A stretch of 44,495 nt of DNA. Source: an uncultured Acidobacteriia bacterium (GTDB taxonomy: Bacteria > Acidobacteriota > Terriglobia > Bryobacterales > Bryobacteraceae). The notes below the pieces were generated by a model, which did not search any database, was not told the origin of the DNA, and worked only from the letters and a program-made list of their open reading frames with translations. The DNA is taken from the NCBI GenBank assembly GCA_903882645.1, contig CAIRXZ010000193.1, positions 1-44,495 on the forward strand, given 5' to 3'. Made by a program: the position numbers and the translations under genes. This document shows, piece after piece, positions 16,190-23,678 of this stretch (positions are counted from its first letter, which is position 1; the number at the start of each line of letters is the position of its first letter).

Positions 16190-17503
16190 TCATCCTCGCG
16201 AAAGGTACGCGAACCGCGCGATGAACAGGGCGGCCAAGGCGTACACGAACCAGTTCACCTCCCGGAACTTGCCGCGCAGAACCTTGATTGCGGCGTAGGA
16301 GACGAACCCGAAAGCCAGTCCGGTGGCGATGCTGAACGTCAGCGGGATGGCCATCATCGTGAGAAATGCCGGCACGGCCACTTCCGGGTCCGTCCAGGGA
16401 ATCTCCGCGACGACCCCGGCCATCAGGCTGCCCACGATGATGAGCGCCGGCGCGGTCGCCGCCGCCGGGATCGCGCCCACGGCTGGAGCCACGAACAGCG
16501 CCGCCAGAAACAGCAGGCCCGTCACGATGGCGGTCACGCCCGTGCGCCCGCCCGCCGCCACGCCCGCGGCGCTCTCGATATAGCTCACTACCGTCGAGGT
16601 GCCGGTCAGCGAGCCGATCACCGTGGCCGACGCGTCCGATAACAGGATGCGGTTCACGCGCGGGATGCGATGCGCGCGGTCGAACAAATTGGCCTTTTTC
16701 CCGACCGCCAGCAGCGTGCCTATGTTGTCGAACATGTCGATAAACAGGAACACGAACACGATCTCCAGAAAACCCAGGCCGAGCGCGGAGCCGATTTGCA
16801 GCTTGCCGGCCGTCGCCGCGAGGTCGCCCAGACGGTAGGATTGCGGCGTCCACTTCGCCACGCCCGTGGCAAGTCCGATGCCCGTGGTGGCCAGGATGCC
16901 GATGAGCATCGCCGCCCGCACCCTCCAGGCGAGCAGGACCGCGACGATCAGCAGGCCCAAAAGCGCGAGCGCGGTGCTCTTATCGTGCAAATTCCCGAGG
17001 GCTACCGTGGTGGAGGCGTTCGGAACGATGATGCCGGAGTTCCGGAATCCGACCAGCGCGATGAATAACCCCACCCCCGCCGCGACGGCGGAGTGCAGTT
17101 CCACCGGAATGGTCGCGAGAATCAACTGGCGCACGCCCAGAAGCGTCAGCAGAAAGAACGCCATGCCCGAGAGAAATACGGCGCCCAGCGCCGCCTGCCA
17201 GGAGATTCCCATCCCCTTCACCACCGTATACGTGAAGTACGCGTTGAGCCCCATGCCGGGCGCTAGCGCGATGGGATAGCGCGCGAAGCCGCCCATCAAG
17301 AGGCTTCCCGCCGCGGCCGACAGGCAAGTCGCGGCCGTTACCGCCGCCAGCGGCATTCCGGCTTCGTGCAGAATGGCCGGGTTGACGAAGACGATGTAAG
17401 CCATCGTCATGAAGGTGGTAAACCCGGCCAGAATCTCGGTCTTCCAGTCCGCCCCCAAGGCCTCGAACTCGAAGTACCGCTCCAGCAACCCGCGCAAAGG
17501 CAT
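16190..17503 (-). CDS. NCS2-family purine permease (AzgA/PbuG-like)
   Basis: This 437-aa membrane protein has about 12-14 hydrophobic segments. The opening LGADWKTEILAGFTTFMTMAYIVFVNPAIL, then APGMGLNAYFTYTVV and FLFIDMFDNIGTLLAVG, are characteristic of the AzgA-like branch of nucleobase:cation symporters, which take up adenine, guanine or hypoxanthine. TGTSTVVSYIESAAGVAAGGRTG carries the conserved binding-region glutamate. The length is typical. It stands 157 bp upstream of the GH105 gene on the same strand; cotranscription is possible but there is no functional link. Specificity among purines cannot be read. Confidence 0.92.
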   Translation of the reverse strand: MPLRGLLERYFEFEALGADWKTEILAGFTTFMTMAYIVFVNPAILHEAGMPLAAVTAATCLSAAAGSLLMGGFARYPIALAPGMGLNAYFTYTVVKGMGISWQAALGAVFLSGMAFFLLTLLGVRQLILATIPVELHSAVAAGVGLFIALVGFRNSGIIVPNASTTVALGNLHDKSTALALLGLLIVAVLLAWRVRAAMLIGILATTGIGLATGVAKWTPQSYRLGDLAATAGKLQIGSALGLGFLEIVFVFLFIDMFDNIGTLLAVGKKANLFDRAHRIPRVNRILLSDASATVIGSLTGTSTVVSYIESAAGVAAGGRTGVTAIVTGLLFLAALFVAPAVGAIPAAATAPALIIVGSLMAGVVAEIPWTDPEVAVPAFLTMMAIPLTFSIATGLAFGFVSYAAIKVLRGKFREVNWFVYALAALFIARFAYLSRG

Positions 17504-17634
17504 AGCCCCAATATTTTAGCGGGATGGCGGAATGGAAGGGCGCCGAGGGCAGGGTGCGCGACACAAGAGTGAACGCCGAGTCAACCCACACACCCAACCG
17601 CCGCTCTGGCTGCGAAACTCCACCGTTGGCGCCG
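17504..17634. other. Spacer between the TA module and the permease
   Basis: A short spacer containing the permease upstream region (a TAAAAT box on the minus strand at 17512-17517 lies very close to the start codon) and the 3' end of the GNAT gene. No gene or strong hairpin is seen. Confidence 0.4.
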
Positions 17635-18135
17635 TTACGATTTCAGAGCGGCTCGGATGTCTTTAAGCAGGCGGAATAGATGGTAGGGGTCGCTCGGCGA
17701 CGCGACAAAGTCGAAGCGTTCATAGTAGGATCTGGCCGCGTCGTCTTTCGCGTGGACCCCAAACGCTCGAATGCCGGCAATGTCCGCCGCCTGCAATGTG
17801 CGAAGCATGGCGTCTTTGAGGAGGCCGCTGCCGAGGCCCTTGCCCTGCCAGGAAGTCGCAACCGCAAGGCGGGCCAGCAGCATGATCGGCACGGGATGAC
17901 GCGCAAGGCGGTTGGTAAGGCGCTCGGGCGCGTCGCTGTACTCGACTTGGCCAACCACGAGCGTGTAGTAACCGGCGGCCTCTTCATCCGCCAACGCGAT
18001 GTAGGTTTGTGAGGCCCCGGCCTGCTGGTTCTGAAATGCGTACCGCATCAGGAAGCGGTTGAGGGCTTCCCGGCCGCAGTCGAACGCGTCCAGGCGGTGG
18101 CCGCGCCGCAGTTTTTCGATACGGAACGCGGCCAC
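17635..18135 (-). CDS. GNAT-family acetyltransferase toxin (TacT/AtaT-like)
   Basis: This 166-aa GNAT protein starts with FRIEKLRRGHRLDAFDCGREALNRFL, the opening typical of TacT-type toxins, which acetylate charged tRNAs and stop translation. The acetyl-CoA loop is ATSWQGKGLGSGLLKDAM (Q/R-x-x-G-x-G/A). RSYYERFDF, near the C-terminus, carries the conserved tyrosine. The GTG start follows the upstream antitoxin's TAA directly (TAAGTG), so the two are translationally coupled. The order DUF1778 antitoxin then GNAT toxin is the standard arrangement. All key motifs are present, so the toxin looks active; the target tRNA is unknown. Confidence 0.88.
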   Translation of the reverse strand: MAAFRIEKLRRGHRLDAFDCGREALNRFLMRYAFQNQQAGASQTYIALADEEAAGYYTLVVGQVEYSDAPERLTNRLARHPVPIMLLARLAVATSWQGKGLGSGLLKDAMLRTLQAADIAGIRAFGVHAKDDAARSYYERFDFVASPSDPYHLFRLLKDIRAALKS

Positions 18136-18423
18136 TTAGGTGTCGCCGCGCTCGAACACGCTCGGCTTCTTCAAGAGCCTGGCCAGTCGCGGCGCCGCCT
18201 GAGGCGGAGCCGAGAGCGCGGCCTGAAAAGCTTCCCATTGCTCGGCGCTCAGCCCGAAGCGCCGTCGGTCGGGCAGGGTCTCCTCGGCGCGGGCGAGGGC
18301 GCTCTCCAGAACGAATTCGCTGACCGAGCGGCGCGCGGCGATCGCGGCCACCTGGATCGCGCGCTTCGCCGATGGCGTCAGCCGAAGGTCGAGTTTCTCG
18401 TTGCGGGTTTCGATGTTCGGCAT
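18136..18423 (-). CDS. DUF1778 antitoxin (TacA-like, ribbon-helix-helix)
   Basis: This 95-aa protein has an N-terminal ribbon-helix-helix segment: LDLRLTPSAKRAIQVAAIAARRSVSEFVLESAL (about residues 11-43). A C-terminal tail with FGLSAEQWEAFQAALSAPP binds the toxin in this family. DUF1778 proteins neutralise the adjacent GNAT toxin and repress their own promoter. An AAGGA site precedes the ATG, and a promoter with an operator-like palindrome lies just upstream. Confidence 0.88.
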   Translation of the reverse strand: MPNIETRNEKLDLRLTPSAKRAIQVAAIAARRSVSEFVLESALARAEETLPDRRRFGLSAEQWEAFQAALSAPPQAAPRLARLLKKPSVFERGDT

Positions 18424-18458
18424 AGCGTCGTTCCTTGAAGCGGTTGCATTACGGGACC

Positions 18459-18487
18459 AGTATAGTAGGAATGTGAGACAATGTCAT
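18459..18487 (-). promoter_or_regulatory. Promoter of the DUF1778/GNAT operon
   Basis: Read on the minus strand, ATGACA (-35, 18482-18487) and TATACT (-10, 18459-18464) are separated by exactly 17 bp, close to a sigma-70 consensus. The predicted transcript begins about 25-30 bases before the antitoxin ATG. In this GC-rich sequence such a pair is unlikely by chance. Confidence 0.65.
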
Positions 18488-18491
18488 CACA
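18472..18491. promoter_or_regulatory. Palindromic operator candidate for the TA operon
   Basis: TGTGA (18472-18476) and TCACA (18487-18491) form an inverted repeat, with a smaller GACA-A-TGTC palindrome inside (18477-18485). It overlaps the -35 box and spacer, the expected place for an autorepressor site. The N10 spacing differs from a CRP site. Binding by the ribbon-helix-helix antitoxin is inferred from position. Confidence 0.5.
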
Positions 18492-18788
18492 CGGCTTGAT
18501 TCTTCTTGACCTCTCGCTCCGGCTGAAAGCCCACCAATTCCCGTTCACAACCCCTATCTCTCTGTAAATACACCACTCCCCCTCGTTCCCATGCTCCTCT
18601 GTCCCGAACTGGAGTTACGAGCCATGCCGTCGCCCACGCCAGTCCCACCCGCCCCGGCATAACAGGTCTTCACCGGGGCATGGCCGCTCAGGCGCGGCGC
18701 ACCGCGGCCGCGGCCGAAGACCCGCCAACGGGATCTGTTCGGGCGCCCCGCTGGAATTGCCGGACGCGGCGGAAGATAATGAGGAAGT
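18492..18788. other. Intergenic region between the TA module and the PIN locus
   Basis: This region holds the first copy of a direct repeat (18536-18582, weaker similarity to about 18645), then a GC-rich stretch without coding signals. Just before the PIN gene is GAGGA, about 5 bp from the GTG start, serving as its ribosome binding site. No promoter is obvious. Confidence 0.5.
18536..18582. repeat. Direct repeat flanking the PIN locus, left copy
   Basis: The first 33 bp are identical to those at 19849, and 44 of 47 positions match overall. Weaker similarity, including a shared AACTGGAGTTA about 72 bp in, continues to about 18645. The two copies bracket the PIN gene and both partner genes in the same orientation. 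Confidence 0.8.
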
Positions 18789-19250
18789 GTGAAGACACCA
18801 CTGCGGGTTTATGCTGATACCTCGGTTTTCGGCGGGTGCTTCGAGGAGAAGTTCAGCGAGGCAAGCACCCGGTTTTTCGATCAAGTGCGCGATGGAACTT
18901 TCGTGCTGGTCGTCTCCGACGTGACCTTTCGAGAACTCGATCCGGCTCCTCAGTACGTCTGGTCCCTGCTGGATACCGTTCCCGCCGACTTCATGGAGGA
19001 AGTTGTCTCTTCCGACGAATCAAGGAGACTGCAATCGGCTTACCTCTCAGCCGGAGTGGTAGGACCCTCGTGCGCGAACGACGCGGCCCACATTGCGGTA
19101 GCGACCATTGCGTTGGTGGACATGATCGTCAGTTGGAATTTCAAGCATATCGTGCACTACGATAAGATCAGGGGGTACGAAGGCATCAACACCCGCCTTG
19201 GCTATCGCAGTCCACGCATCTACTCTCCGTATGAAGTGATCGGCCTATGA
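18789..19250 (+). CDS. PIN-domain protein, probable RNase toxin (VapC-like)
   Basis: This 153-aa protein starts with GTG after GAGGA. The PIN fold is marked by the acidic residues D10 (VYADTSVF), E49 (FRELDP) and D98 (CANDAAHIAVA), with SWNFKHI (115-121) supplying the conserved asparagine. These positions coordinate Mg2+ in VapC-type ribonucleases. It belongs to the longer PIN subgroup in which the partner gene lies downstream. Its stop overlaps the next start by 4 bp (ATGA), so toxin and partner are coupled. The order toxin-first is the reverse of classical vapBC. All catalytic residues are present. Confidence 0.85.
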   Translation: MKTPLRVYADTSVFGGCFEEKFSEASTRFFDQVRDGTFVLVVSDVTFRELDPAPQYVWSLLDTVPADFMEEVVSSDESRRLQSAYLSAGVVGPSCANDAAHIAVATIALVDMIVSWNFKHIVHYDKIRGYEGINTRLGYRSPRIYSPYEVIGL

Positions 19251-19465
19251 AACCAATAAAGGGTTTTGACTGTGTACAGATGAAGTGGGACATCCAGCAG
19301 AAGCTCCTGGAGGAAGAACGCCTGCTCGGACCGGAAGAGGCTCACCGAAGGCAGGATGAGCGGGTGCGAAATAATCCTATCCTGGGGCCACTCCTCAAGC
19401 GCATAAAAGCACAGGAGATCCGCAGAGCCACGGAACGCCTGGAACAGATCGCCGGTAAGAGTTGA
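19247..19465 (+). CDS. Small partner (putative antitoxin) of the PIN protein
   Basis: This 72-aa, highly charged, probably all-helical protein opens with FDCVQMKWDIQQKLLEEER. FDCVxMKxxIQ-type small proteins are often encoded next to PIN-domain genes, so an antitoxin role is likely but rests on context. It overlaps the PIN gene by 4 bp. It is clearly related to the next gene, matching at the FDCV-MK--IQ start, at EEA-RRQ--RV and at P-LG in the second half. No DNA-binding domain is recognisable. Confidence 0.7.
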   Translation: MKPIKGFDCVQMKWDIQQKLLEEERLLGPEEAHRRQDERVRNNPILGPLLKRIKAQEIRRATERLEQIAGKS

Positions 19466-19491
19466 GATGCCCGGCGGCGCCTCGTAGACGT

Positions 19492-19707
19492 ATGGCGAAA
19501 GAGTTCGATTGTGTGGAGATGAAGCGCGAGATCCAGGCCGAGCACCGCCGCGAAGCCGAAGAACTCGGTGAGGAAGAGGCGGCGCGACGGCAGTGGGAGC
19601 GGGTGCTGGCCGATCCGCTTCTCGGCGAGATCGCCCGGCGGCGCTGGCCGGAATTGAGCAATGTAGACCGGAACGTATGGAAGTCTAAGCAAGGCCTTCG
19701 CCCTTGA
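19492..19707 (+). CDS. Second paralogous small partner protein (orphan antitoxin-like)
   Basis: 71 aa from the ATG at 19492 (MAKEFDCVEMKREIQAE). The in-frame extension upstream has no similarity and is not adopted. It is a paralogue of the preceding 72-aa gene, and its closer fit to the FDCVEMKREIQ pattern suggests it belonged to another PIN toxin now missing. It lies 26 bp after the first partner's stop with no good ribosome binding site, so expression is less certain. It could be a decoy or backup antitoxin, or debris from a lost module. Confidence 0.6.
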   Translation: MAKEFDCVEMKREIQAEHRREAEELGEEEAARRQWERVLADPLLGEIARRRWPELSNVDRNVWKSKQGLRP

Positions 19708-19848
19708 AGCCCCTTCGGGATTTGGACATCGGGAGCCGGAAGTCGGAAGCGGTTGTTCGCCGGGCGTCGGGGTTGGGCCGCTCGCGGGACGCGGACCGGG
19801 ATCGGTACGAGTCGCTCGATGACGCGTGCCCATCCGCGTTGCGCCTCG

Positions 19849-19895
19849 AATTCCCGTTCACAACCCCTATCTCTCTGTAAACACGCCACTTCCCC
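19849..19895. repeat. Direct repeat flanking the PIN locus, right copy
   Basis: Begins AATTCCCGTTCACAACCCC and matches 18536-18582 at 44 of 47 positions, same orientation, 1313 bp apart. It continues with AACTGGAGTTA at about 19920, as the left copy does. Confidence 0.8.
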
Positions 19896-20013
19896 ATCAT
19901 TCGCTTGCAACCGTGTTCTAAACTGGAGTTAGGAGGATATGCACCCGCTCACACCAGTCTCGTCCAGTCGCATTCGCCGGCCACCCTACCGCCGTTCCCG
20001 CTCGTGCCCCACA

Positions 20014-20155
20014 ACAATGCGAAACGAACCCAACCCGGCCTCCGGACGCTCGCGGGCGCCCAGAGGATACCAAACGAACCCAATCCCATTTTCGGACACT
20101 TGCGGCGCCCCGGGAATACCAAACGAACCTAATCCCATTTCCGGACACCAGGACT
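20014..20155. repeat. Tandem array, three units of about 50 bp
   Basis: The core AAACGAACC occurs at 20022, 20072 and 20121, so the period is 50 then 49 bp. Each unit continues CCAAYCC...TCCGGACR and the first two end in a GCG-rich GCCC stretch before the next core. The third unit is cut short at about 20155. Units 2 and 3 are most alike. There are no unique spacers and the whole unit is repeated, so it is not a CRISPR array. Confidence 0.8.
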
Positions 20156-20205
20156 ATCCCTTGATCCACTTCCACGCTTCTCCATCCTCCTGCGTCAAAC
20201 CTCTT

Positions 20206-20838
20206 GTGAGCCTGACTAGGCTATGGATAGCTCTGCTTGCTGTGCCGGTGTTCGCCGCCGACCCCGGCTTGGACAAGCTCCTCAAGAACGTCCAGAATCG
20301 CTACAACAAGGCGAAGACTCTGGAAGTCCTTTTTAATGAGTCGTATACGCCGCAGGGAAAGCCCGCGCGCGCCGAAAGCGGCACGCTTCAGTTGAGCAAG
20401 CCCGGACGCATGCGCTGGGAATACTCCCAACCCGCGGGCAAGCTGTTCGTCTCCGATGGCAAGTTCCTCTGGCTCTACACCCCCTCCGGTAACCGGGCCG
20501 AGAAGATGCGGCTCCGGGAAAGCGAGGACATGCGCGCCCCGCTCGCGTTTCTGCTGGGCAAGCTGAACTTCGAGAAGGAGTTCCGCAACTTGCAGGCACG
20601 CCCGGAGGCGGCCGGCACGCGCATCGTGGCCGAGCCTAAGTCCGACAACCTGCCGTACTCGGCGGTGGAGTTCTTGGTCGCGCCGGACTACCACATCCGG
20701 GAGGTGAAGGTCACCGGGTTCGACAACTCGATCCTGGACTTCACCTTCGACCGCGAGAAAGTCGATCCGCCGCTCGAGGCGAAGCTCTTCCGGTTCAAGG
20801 CGCCGCCGGGAGCCGAGGTGGTGGAGGCGGAGCAGTAA
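20206..20838 (+). CDS. LolA-like outer-membrane lipoprotein carrier
   Basis: 210 aa from a GTG at 20206 (MSLTRLWIALLAVPVFAADP), chosen because it gives a compact signal peptide. A TTG at 20161 is also in frame, and no good ribosome binding site decides it. The mature part is LolA-like: LDKLLKNVQNRYNKAKTLEVLFNE, SGTLQLSKPGRMRWEY, KLFVSDGKFLWLYTP and APLAFLLGKLNF are the family's successive strands. LolA carries lipoproteins through the periplasm to the outer membrane. It stops 3 bp before the GspF gene, so it is in the secretion operon, perhaps helping to localise a component of it. Confidence 0.85.
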   Translation: MSLTRLWIALLAVPVFAADPGLDKLLKNVQNRYNKAKTLEVLFNESYTPQGKPARAESGTLQLSKPGRMRWEYSQPAGKLFVSDGKFLWLYTPSGNRAEKMRLRESEDMRAPLAFLLGKLNFEKEFRNLQARPEAAGTRIVAEPKSDNLPYSAVEFLVAPDYHIREVKVTGFDNSILDFTFDREKVDPPLEAKLFRFKAPPGAEVVEAEQ

Positions 20839-20841
20839 CCC

Positions 20842-22041
20842 ATGGCCGAGTTCGTCCTGAAATACGCCGATAGCCGCGGGCGGATCCACCAGCAGGTGGC
20901 CGCCGCGGATTCCGAAAAGGAAGCTCGCGACCGCTTCGCGCAACAGGGCTTCCTGATCTATTCCGTCAAGCCCCGCTTGGCCTTGGCCGGTTCCGGCTCC
21001 GCCCGCAAGAAAGTCAACCTCGAGCGGTTTCTCATTTTCAACCAGCAGTTCGTCACGCTGATCCGCGCCGGCTTGCCGATTCTGAAGGCGCTCGATCTGC
21101 TGGCGGACCGGCTCACGGACGCCAAATTGGCCCCGCTCATCAAAGCGGTCCGTGACGAGGTCCGCAACGGCGCCCTGCTTTCCGAGGCTTTCCGCCAGCG
21201 GCGCGTGTTTCCCCGGATCTACGCCACCTCGGTCATGGCGGGCGAGAAAAGCGGCAGCCTGGCGGAGGTGCTGGACCGCTACATCGGCTACCAGAAGGTC
21301 TCCTTGGGCGTGCGGAAGAAGGTCATGGTCTCGCTCATGTACCCGTGCGTGCTGCTCGTGCTGGTGGCGGTCCTGATGGTATTCCTGGTCACCTACGTCG
21401 TGCCCACGTTCGCCACCCTGTACAGCAGCATGCAGGCCAAGCTGCCCGCCATGACCGTGGCTCTCATCGCCGTGGGAACCACCGCGCGCAGCTACATCGT
21501 GGCGTTCGTCGCGGCGCTCGTCGCCGGCGTCTTTTTGTTCCGCTGGTGGTCGCGGAGCGAATCCGCGCGCGCCAGGGTCGATCGCGTCAAGATGCGCATC
21601 CCCGTGCTCGGCGATATCTGGCTGAAGTACCAGGTGGCGCAACTCTCGCGCATCCTGAGCACTCTGCTCACCGGCGGCATCCCGTTGGTGCAGGCCATGG
21701 AGACCGCGGCCGATTCGCTGGGCACGCCGCTGCTCCGCGAGGCGGTCGAGCGCGCCGGCAAGAGCGTCCGCGAGGGCCAGCCCCTGTCTTCCTCCCTCAA
21801 GGCCTCGAAGTTGTTCCCCGGCCTCGCCATCGACATGATCGAGGTCGGCGAGTCCACCGGCGCCCTGCCCGCCATGCTCAACAGCGTCGCCGAGTTTTTA
21901 GAGGACGACGTGAACACCCGCATGGCCGCCACGCTTTCCCTCATCGAGCCCGCCATCATGATTTTCATGGGCTGCTTCGTGGCGTTCGTGTTGATTTCCT
22001 TGTATCTCCCGATCTTCTCCCTGGCGGATACGATTCGGTGA
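20842..22041 (+). CDS. Type II secretion / type IV pilus inner-membrane platform protein (GspF/PilC)
   Basis: This 399-aa protein has an N-terminal cytoplasmic lead (FVLKYADSRGRIHQQVAAADSEKEARDRF) and two repeated T2SSF domains, about residues 65-190 and 270-390. In the first, FNQQFVTLIRAGLPILKALDLLADR is typical and VMAGEKSGSLAEVLDRY is the conserved turn. In the second, QLSRILSTLLTGGIPLVQAMETAADS and IDMIEVGESTGALPAMLNSVAEF correspond. Three hydrophobic segments follow the usual pattern. It anchors the assembly ATPase at the inner membrane. The next gene, encoding that ATPase, begins 3 bp after its stop. Confidence 0.95.
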   Translation: MAEFVLKYADSRGRIHQQVAAADSEKEARDRFAQQGFLIYSVKPRLALAGSGSARKKVNLERFLIFNQQFVTLIRAGLPILKALDLLADRLTDAKLAPLIKAVRDEVRNGALLSEAFRQRRVFPRIYATSVMAGEKSGSLAEVLDRYIGYQKVSLGVRKKVMVSLMYPCVLLVLVAVLMVFLVTYVVPTFATLYSSMQAKLPAMTVALIAVGTTARSYIVAFVAALVAGVFLFRWWSRSESARARVDRVKMRIPVLGDIWLKYQVAQLSRILSTLLTGGIPLVQAMETAADSLGTPLLREAVERAGKSVREGQPLSSSLKASKLFPGLAIDMIEVGESTGALPAMLNSVAEFLEDDVNTRMAATLSLIEPAIMIFMGCFVAFVLISLYLPIFSLADTIR

Positions 22042-22044
22042 CCT

Positions 22045-23670
22045 ATGGCGACTGTCGATAGACCCAGGCTCCCCGGACCCGCCGCCGGCGTGGACCAGGC
22101 CCGCGCCATGGCGGAGCGCTACCGCTGCGAATTCGTGGACCTGCGCGAGGCGGCGATCGATCACGATCTGTTCCGCTCCATCCCCGTTGACCTGATGTTC
22201 CGCTACAACTTCGTGCCCATGAAAGCCCAGGACGGCACGCTGGAAATCGCCCTCTCCGATCCGCGCAACCTGAACCTCATCGACGAGCTGACCGTGCTGC
22301 TGAATCGCAAGCTGCGCGTGAAGGTGGCCACCCTCGCGCAGATTTCCGAGCTGCTCAAGAAGACCGAGCAGTCGCAGCGCGTGCTCGAGGAAGTCACCGA
22401 GGGCTTCGCGCTGGACGTGGTGGCCGAGGACGGCGACCAGGACGAGACGCTCTCCATCGACAAGCTCTCCGCCGCCGATAGCGACATCGCCCCGGTCATC
22501 AAGCTGGTGGACACTACCATCTTCAACGCCCTCGAGCGGCGCGCGAGCGACATCCACATCGAGTCGCGCGACCAGGAAGTCGCCATCAAGTACCGCATCG
22601 ATGGCGTGCTGCACTACGCCATGCCCCCCATCGCCAAGGACTGGCAGTCCACCATCATTTCGCGCATCAAGGTGATGAGCGAGCTCGATATCGCCGAGAA
22701 GCGCGTGCCCCAGGACGGGCGCTTCCGCGTGCGCTACAAGAACCGCCTGATCGATTTCCGCGTGTCCATCATGCCCACCATCCATGGCGAGGACGCCGTG
22801 TTGCGCGTGCTCGACAAGGAATCCATGAGCGAGAAGTTCGCCAAATTGACGCTCGACGTGGTGGGCTTCTCCGACGCCGACCTGGCCAAATTCCGGCGTT
22901 ACATCATGGAGCCCTACGGCATGGTGCTGGTGACCGGCCCCACCGGGTCGGGCAAGACCACCACCCTCTACGCCGCGCTCAGCGAGATCAAGAACGACGA
23001 GGACAAGATCATCACCATCGAAGACCCCGTCGAGTACCAGATCAAGGGCATCACCCAGATCCCCGTGAACGAGAAGAAGGGCCTTACCTTCGCGCGCGGG
23101 CTGCGGTCCATCCTGCGCCACGACCCGGACAAGATCATGGTGGGCGAAATCCGCGACCAGGAGACCGCGCAGATAGCCATCAACTCCGCCCTCACCGGCC
23201 ACCTCGTCTTCACCACCGTGCACGCCAACAACGTCCTCGACGTGCTCGGCCGGTTCCTGAACATGGGCGTCGAGCCTTACAACTTCGTTTCCTCGCTGAA
23301 CTGCATCCTGGCCCAGCGCCTGGTCCGCGTGATCTGCGACCGCTGCTCCCGGCGCGTGAGCTATCCGGACAGCTTCCTGGTGGAGAGCGGCCTCAATCCC
23401 GATGAGTGGCGGGACGCGCCGTTCCTCGAGGGCGCCGGATGTTTCGAGTGCGGCGGCACGGGCTTCCGCGGCCGCTCCGCCATCCACGAGCTGCTGGATC
23501 TGAGCGACCACATCCGCGAAATGATTCTGAACCGCAGACCGAGTTCCGAAATCCGGCGCGCCGCGCGGGAAGAGGGCATGACCTTCCTCCGCGAGTCCGC
23601 CGTCGAGAAAATGCGCGCCGGCGTAACCACCCTGCGCGAGATCAACAAGGTGACCTTCATTGAAGGCTAG
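22045..23670 (+). CDS. Type II secretion / type IV pilus assembly ATPase (GspE/PilB)
   Basis: This 541-aa hexameric ATPase has an N-terminal MshEN-like domain (about 1-140), then an N2 domain with SDIHIESRDQEVAIKYRIDG. Walker A is GPTGSGKTTTLYAAL (from about residue 298), the Asp box is TIEDPVEYQI, Walker B is DPDKIMVGEIRDQETA, and the His box is GHLVFTTVHANN. Two CxxC pairs (CDRC about 432, CFEC about 467) form the zinc site of extension ATPases, which distinguishes it from PilT. It powers pseudopilus or pilus assembly with the preceding GspF. A MITE-like element separates it from the rest of the operon. Confidence 0.96.
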   Translation: MATVDRPRLPGPAAGVDQARAMAERYRCEFVDLREAAIDHDLFRSIPVDLMFRYNFVPMKAQDGTLEIALSDPRNLNLIDELTVLLNRKLRVKVATLAQISELLKKTEQSQRVLEEVTEGFALDVVAEDGDQDETLSIDKLSAADSDIAPVIKLVDTTIFNALERRASDIHIESRDQEVAIKYRIDGVLHYAMPPIAKDWQSTIISRIKVMSELDIAEKRVPQDGRFRVRYKNRLIDFRVSIMPTIHGEDAVLRVLDKESMSEKFAKLTLDVVGFSDADLAKFRRYIMEPYGMVLVTGPTGSGKTTTLYAALSEIKNDEDKIITIEDPVEYQIKGITQIPVNEKKGLTFARGLRSILRHDPDKIMVGEIRDQETAQIAINSALTGHLVFTTVHANNVLDVLGRFLNMGVEPYNFVSSLNCILAQRLVRVICDRCSRRVSYPDSFLVESGLNPDEWRDAPFLEGAGCFECGGTGFRGRSAIHELLDLSDHIREMILNRRPSSEIRRAAREEGMTFLRESAVEKMRAGVTTLREINKVTFIEG

Positions 23671-23678
23671 ATCCATGG

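Larger units (their letters stand above)
19708..20205. other. Repeat-rich intergenic region before the secretion operon
   Basis: This is 498 bp without a supported gene. It contains a GC-rich part with CGGGAGCCGGAAGTCGGAAG, then the right copy of the flanking direct repeat (19849-19895, weak similarity to about 19963), then a three-unit tandem array (about 20014-20155). A frame stays open across the array into the LolA-like gene, but the repeats translate to a recurring NEPNPI pattern and are not credible protein. The operon's promoter must be here or just upstream; none is clear. Confidence 0.65.

Noticed and set aside
18472-18491. Reading the TGTGA/TCACA palindrome as a CRP/FNR site.
   Set aside because: The half-sites are separated by 10 bp rather than 6, and position over the TA promoter fits antitoxin autoregulation better.
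20014-20155. CRISPR-like appearance of the three 50-bp units.
   Set aside because: There are no unique spacers, the full unit including the intervening part is repeated, and no cas genes are nearby.
19939-20205. N-terminal extension of the LolA-like protein across the tandem array.
   Set aside because: It translates repeats (NEPNPI pattern) ahead of a signal peptide, which would disable export; the GTG at 20206 is preferred.
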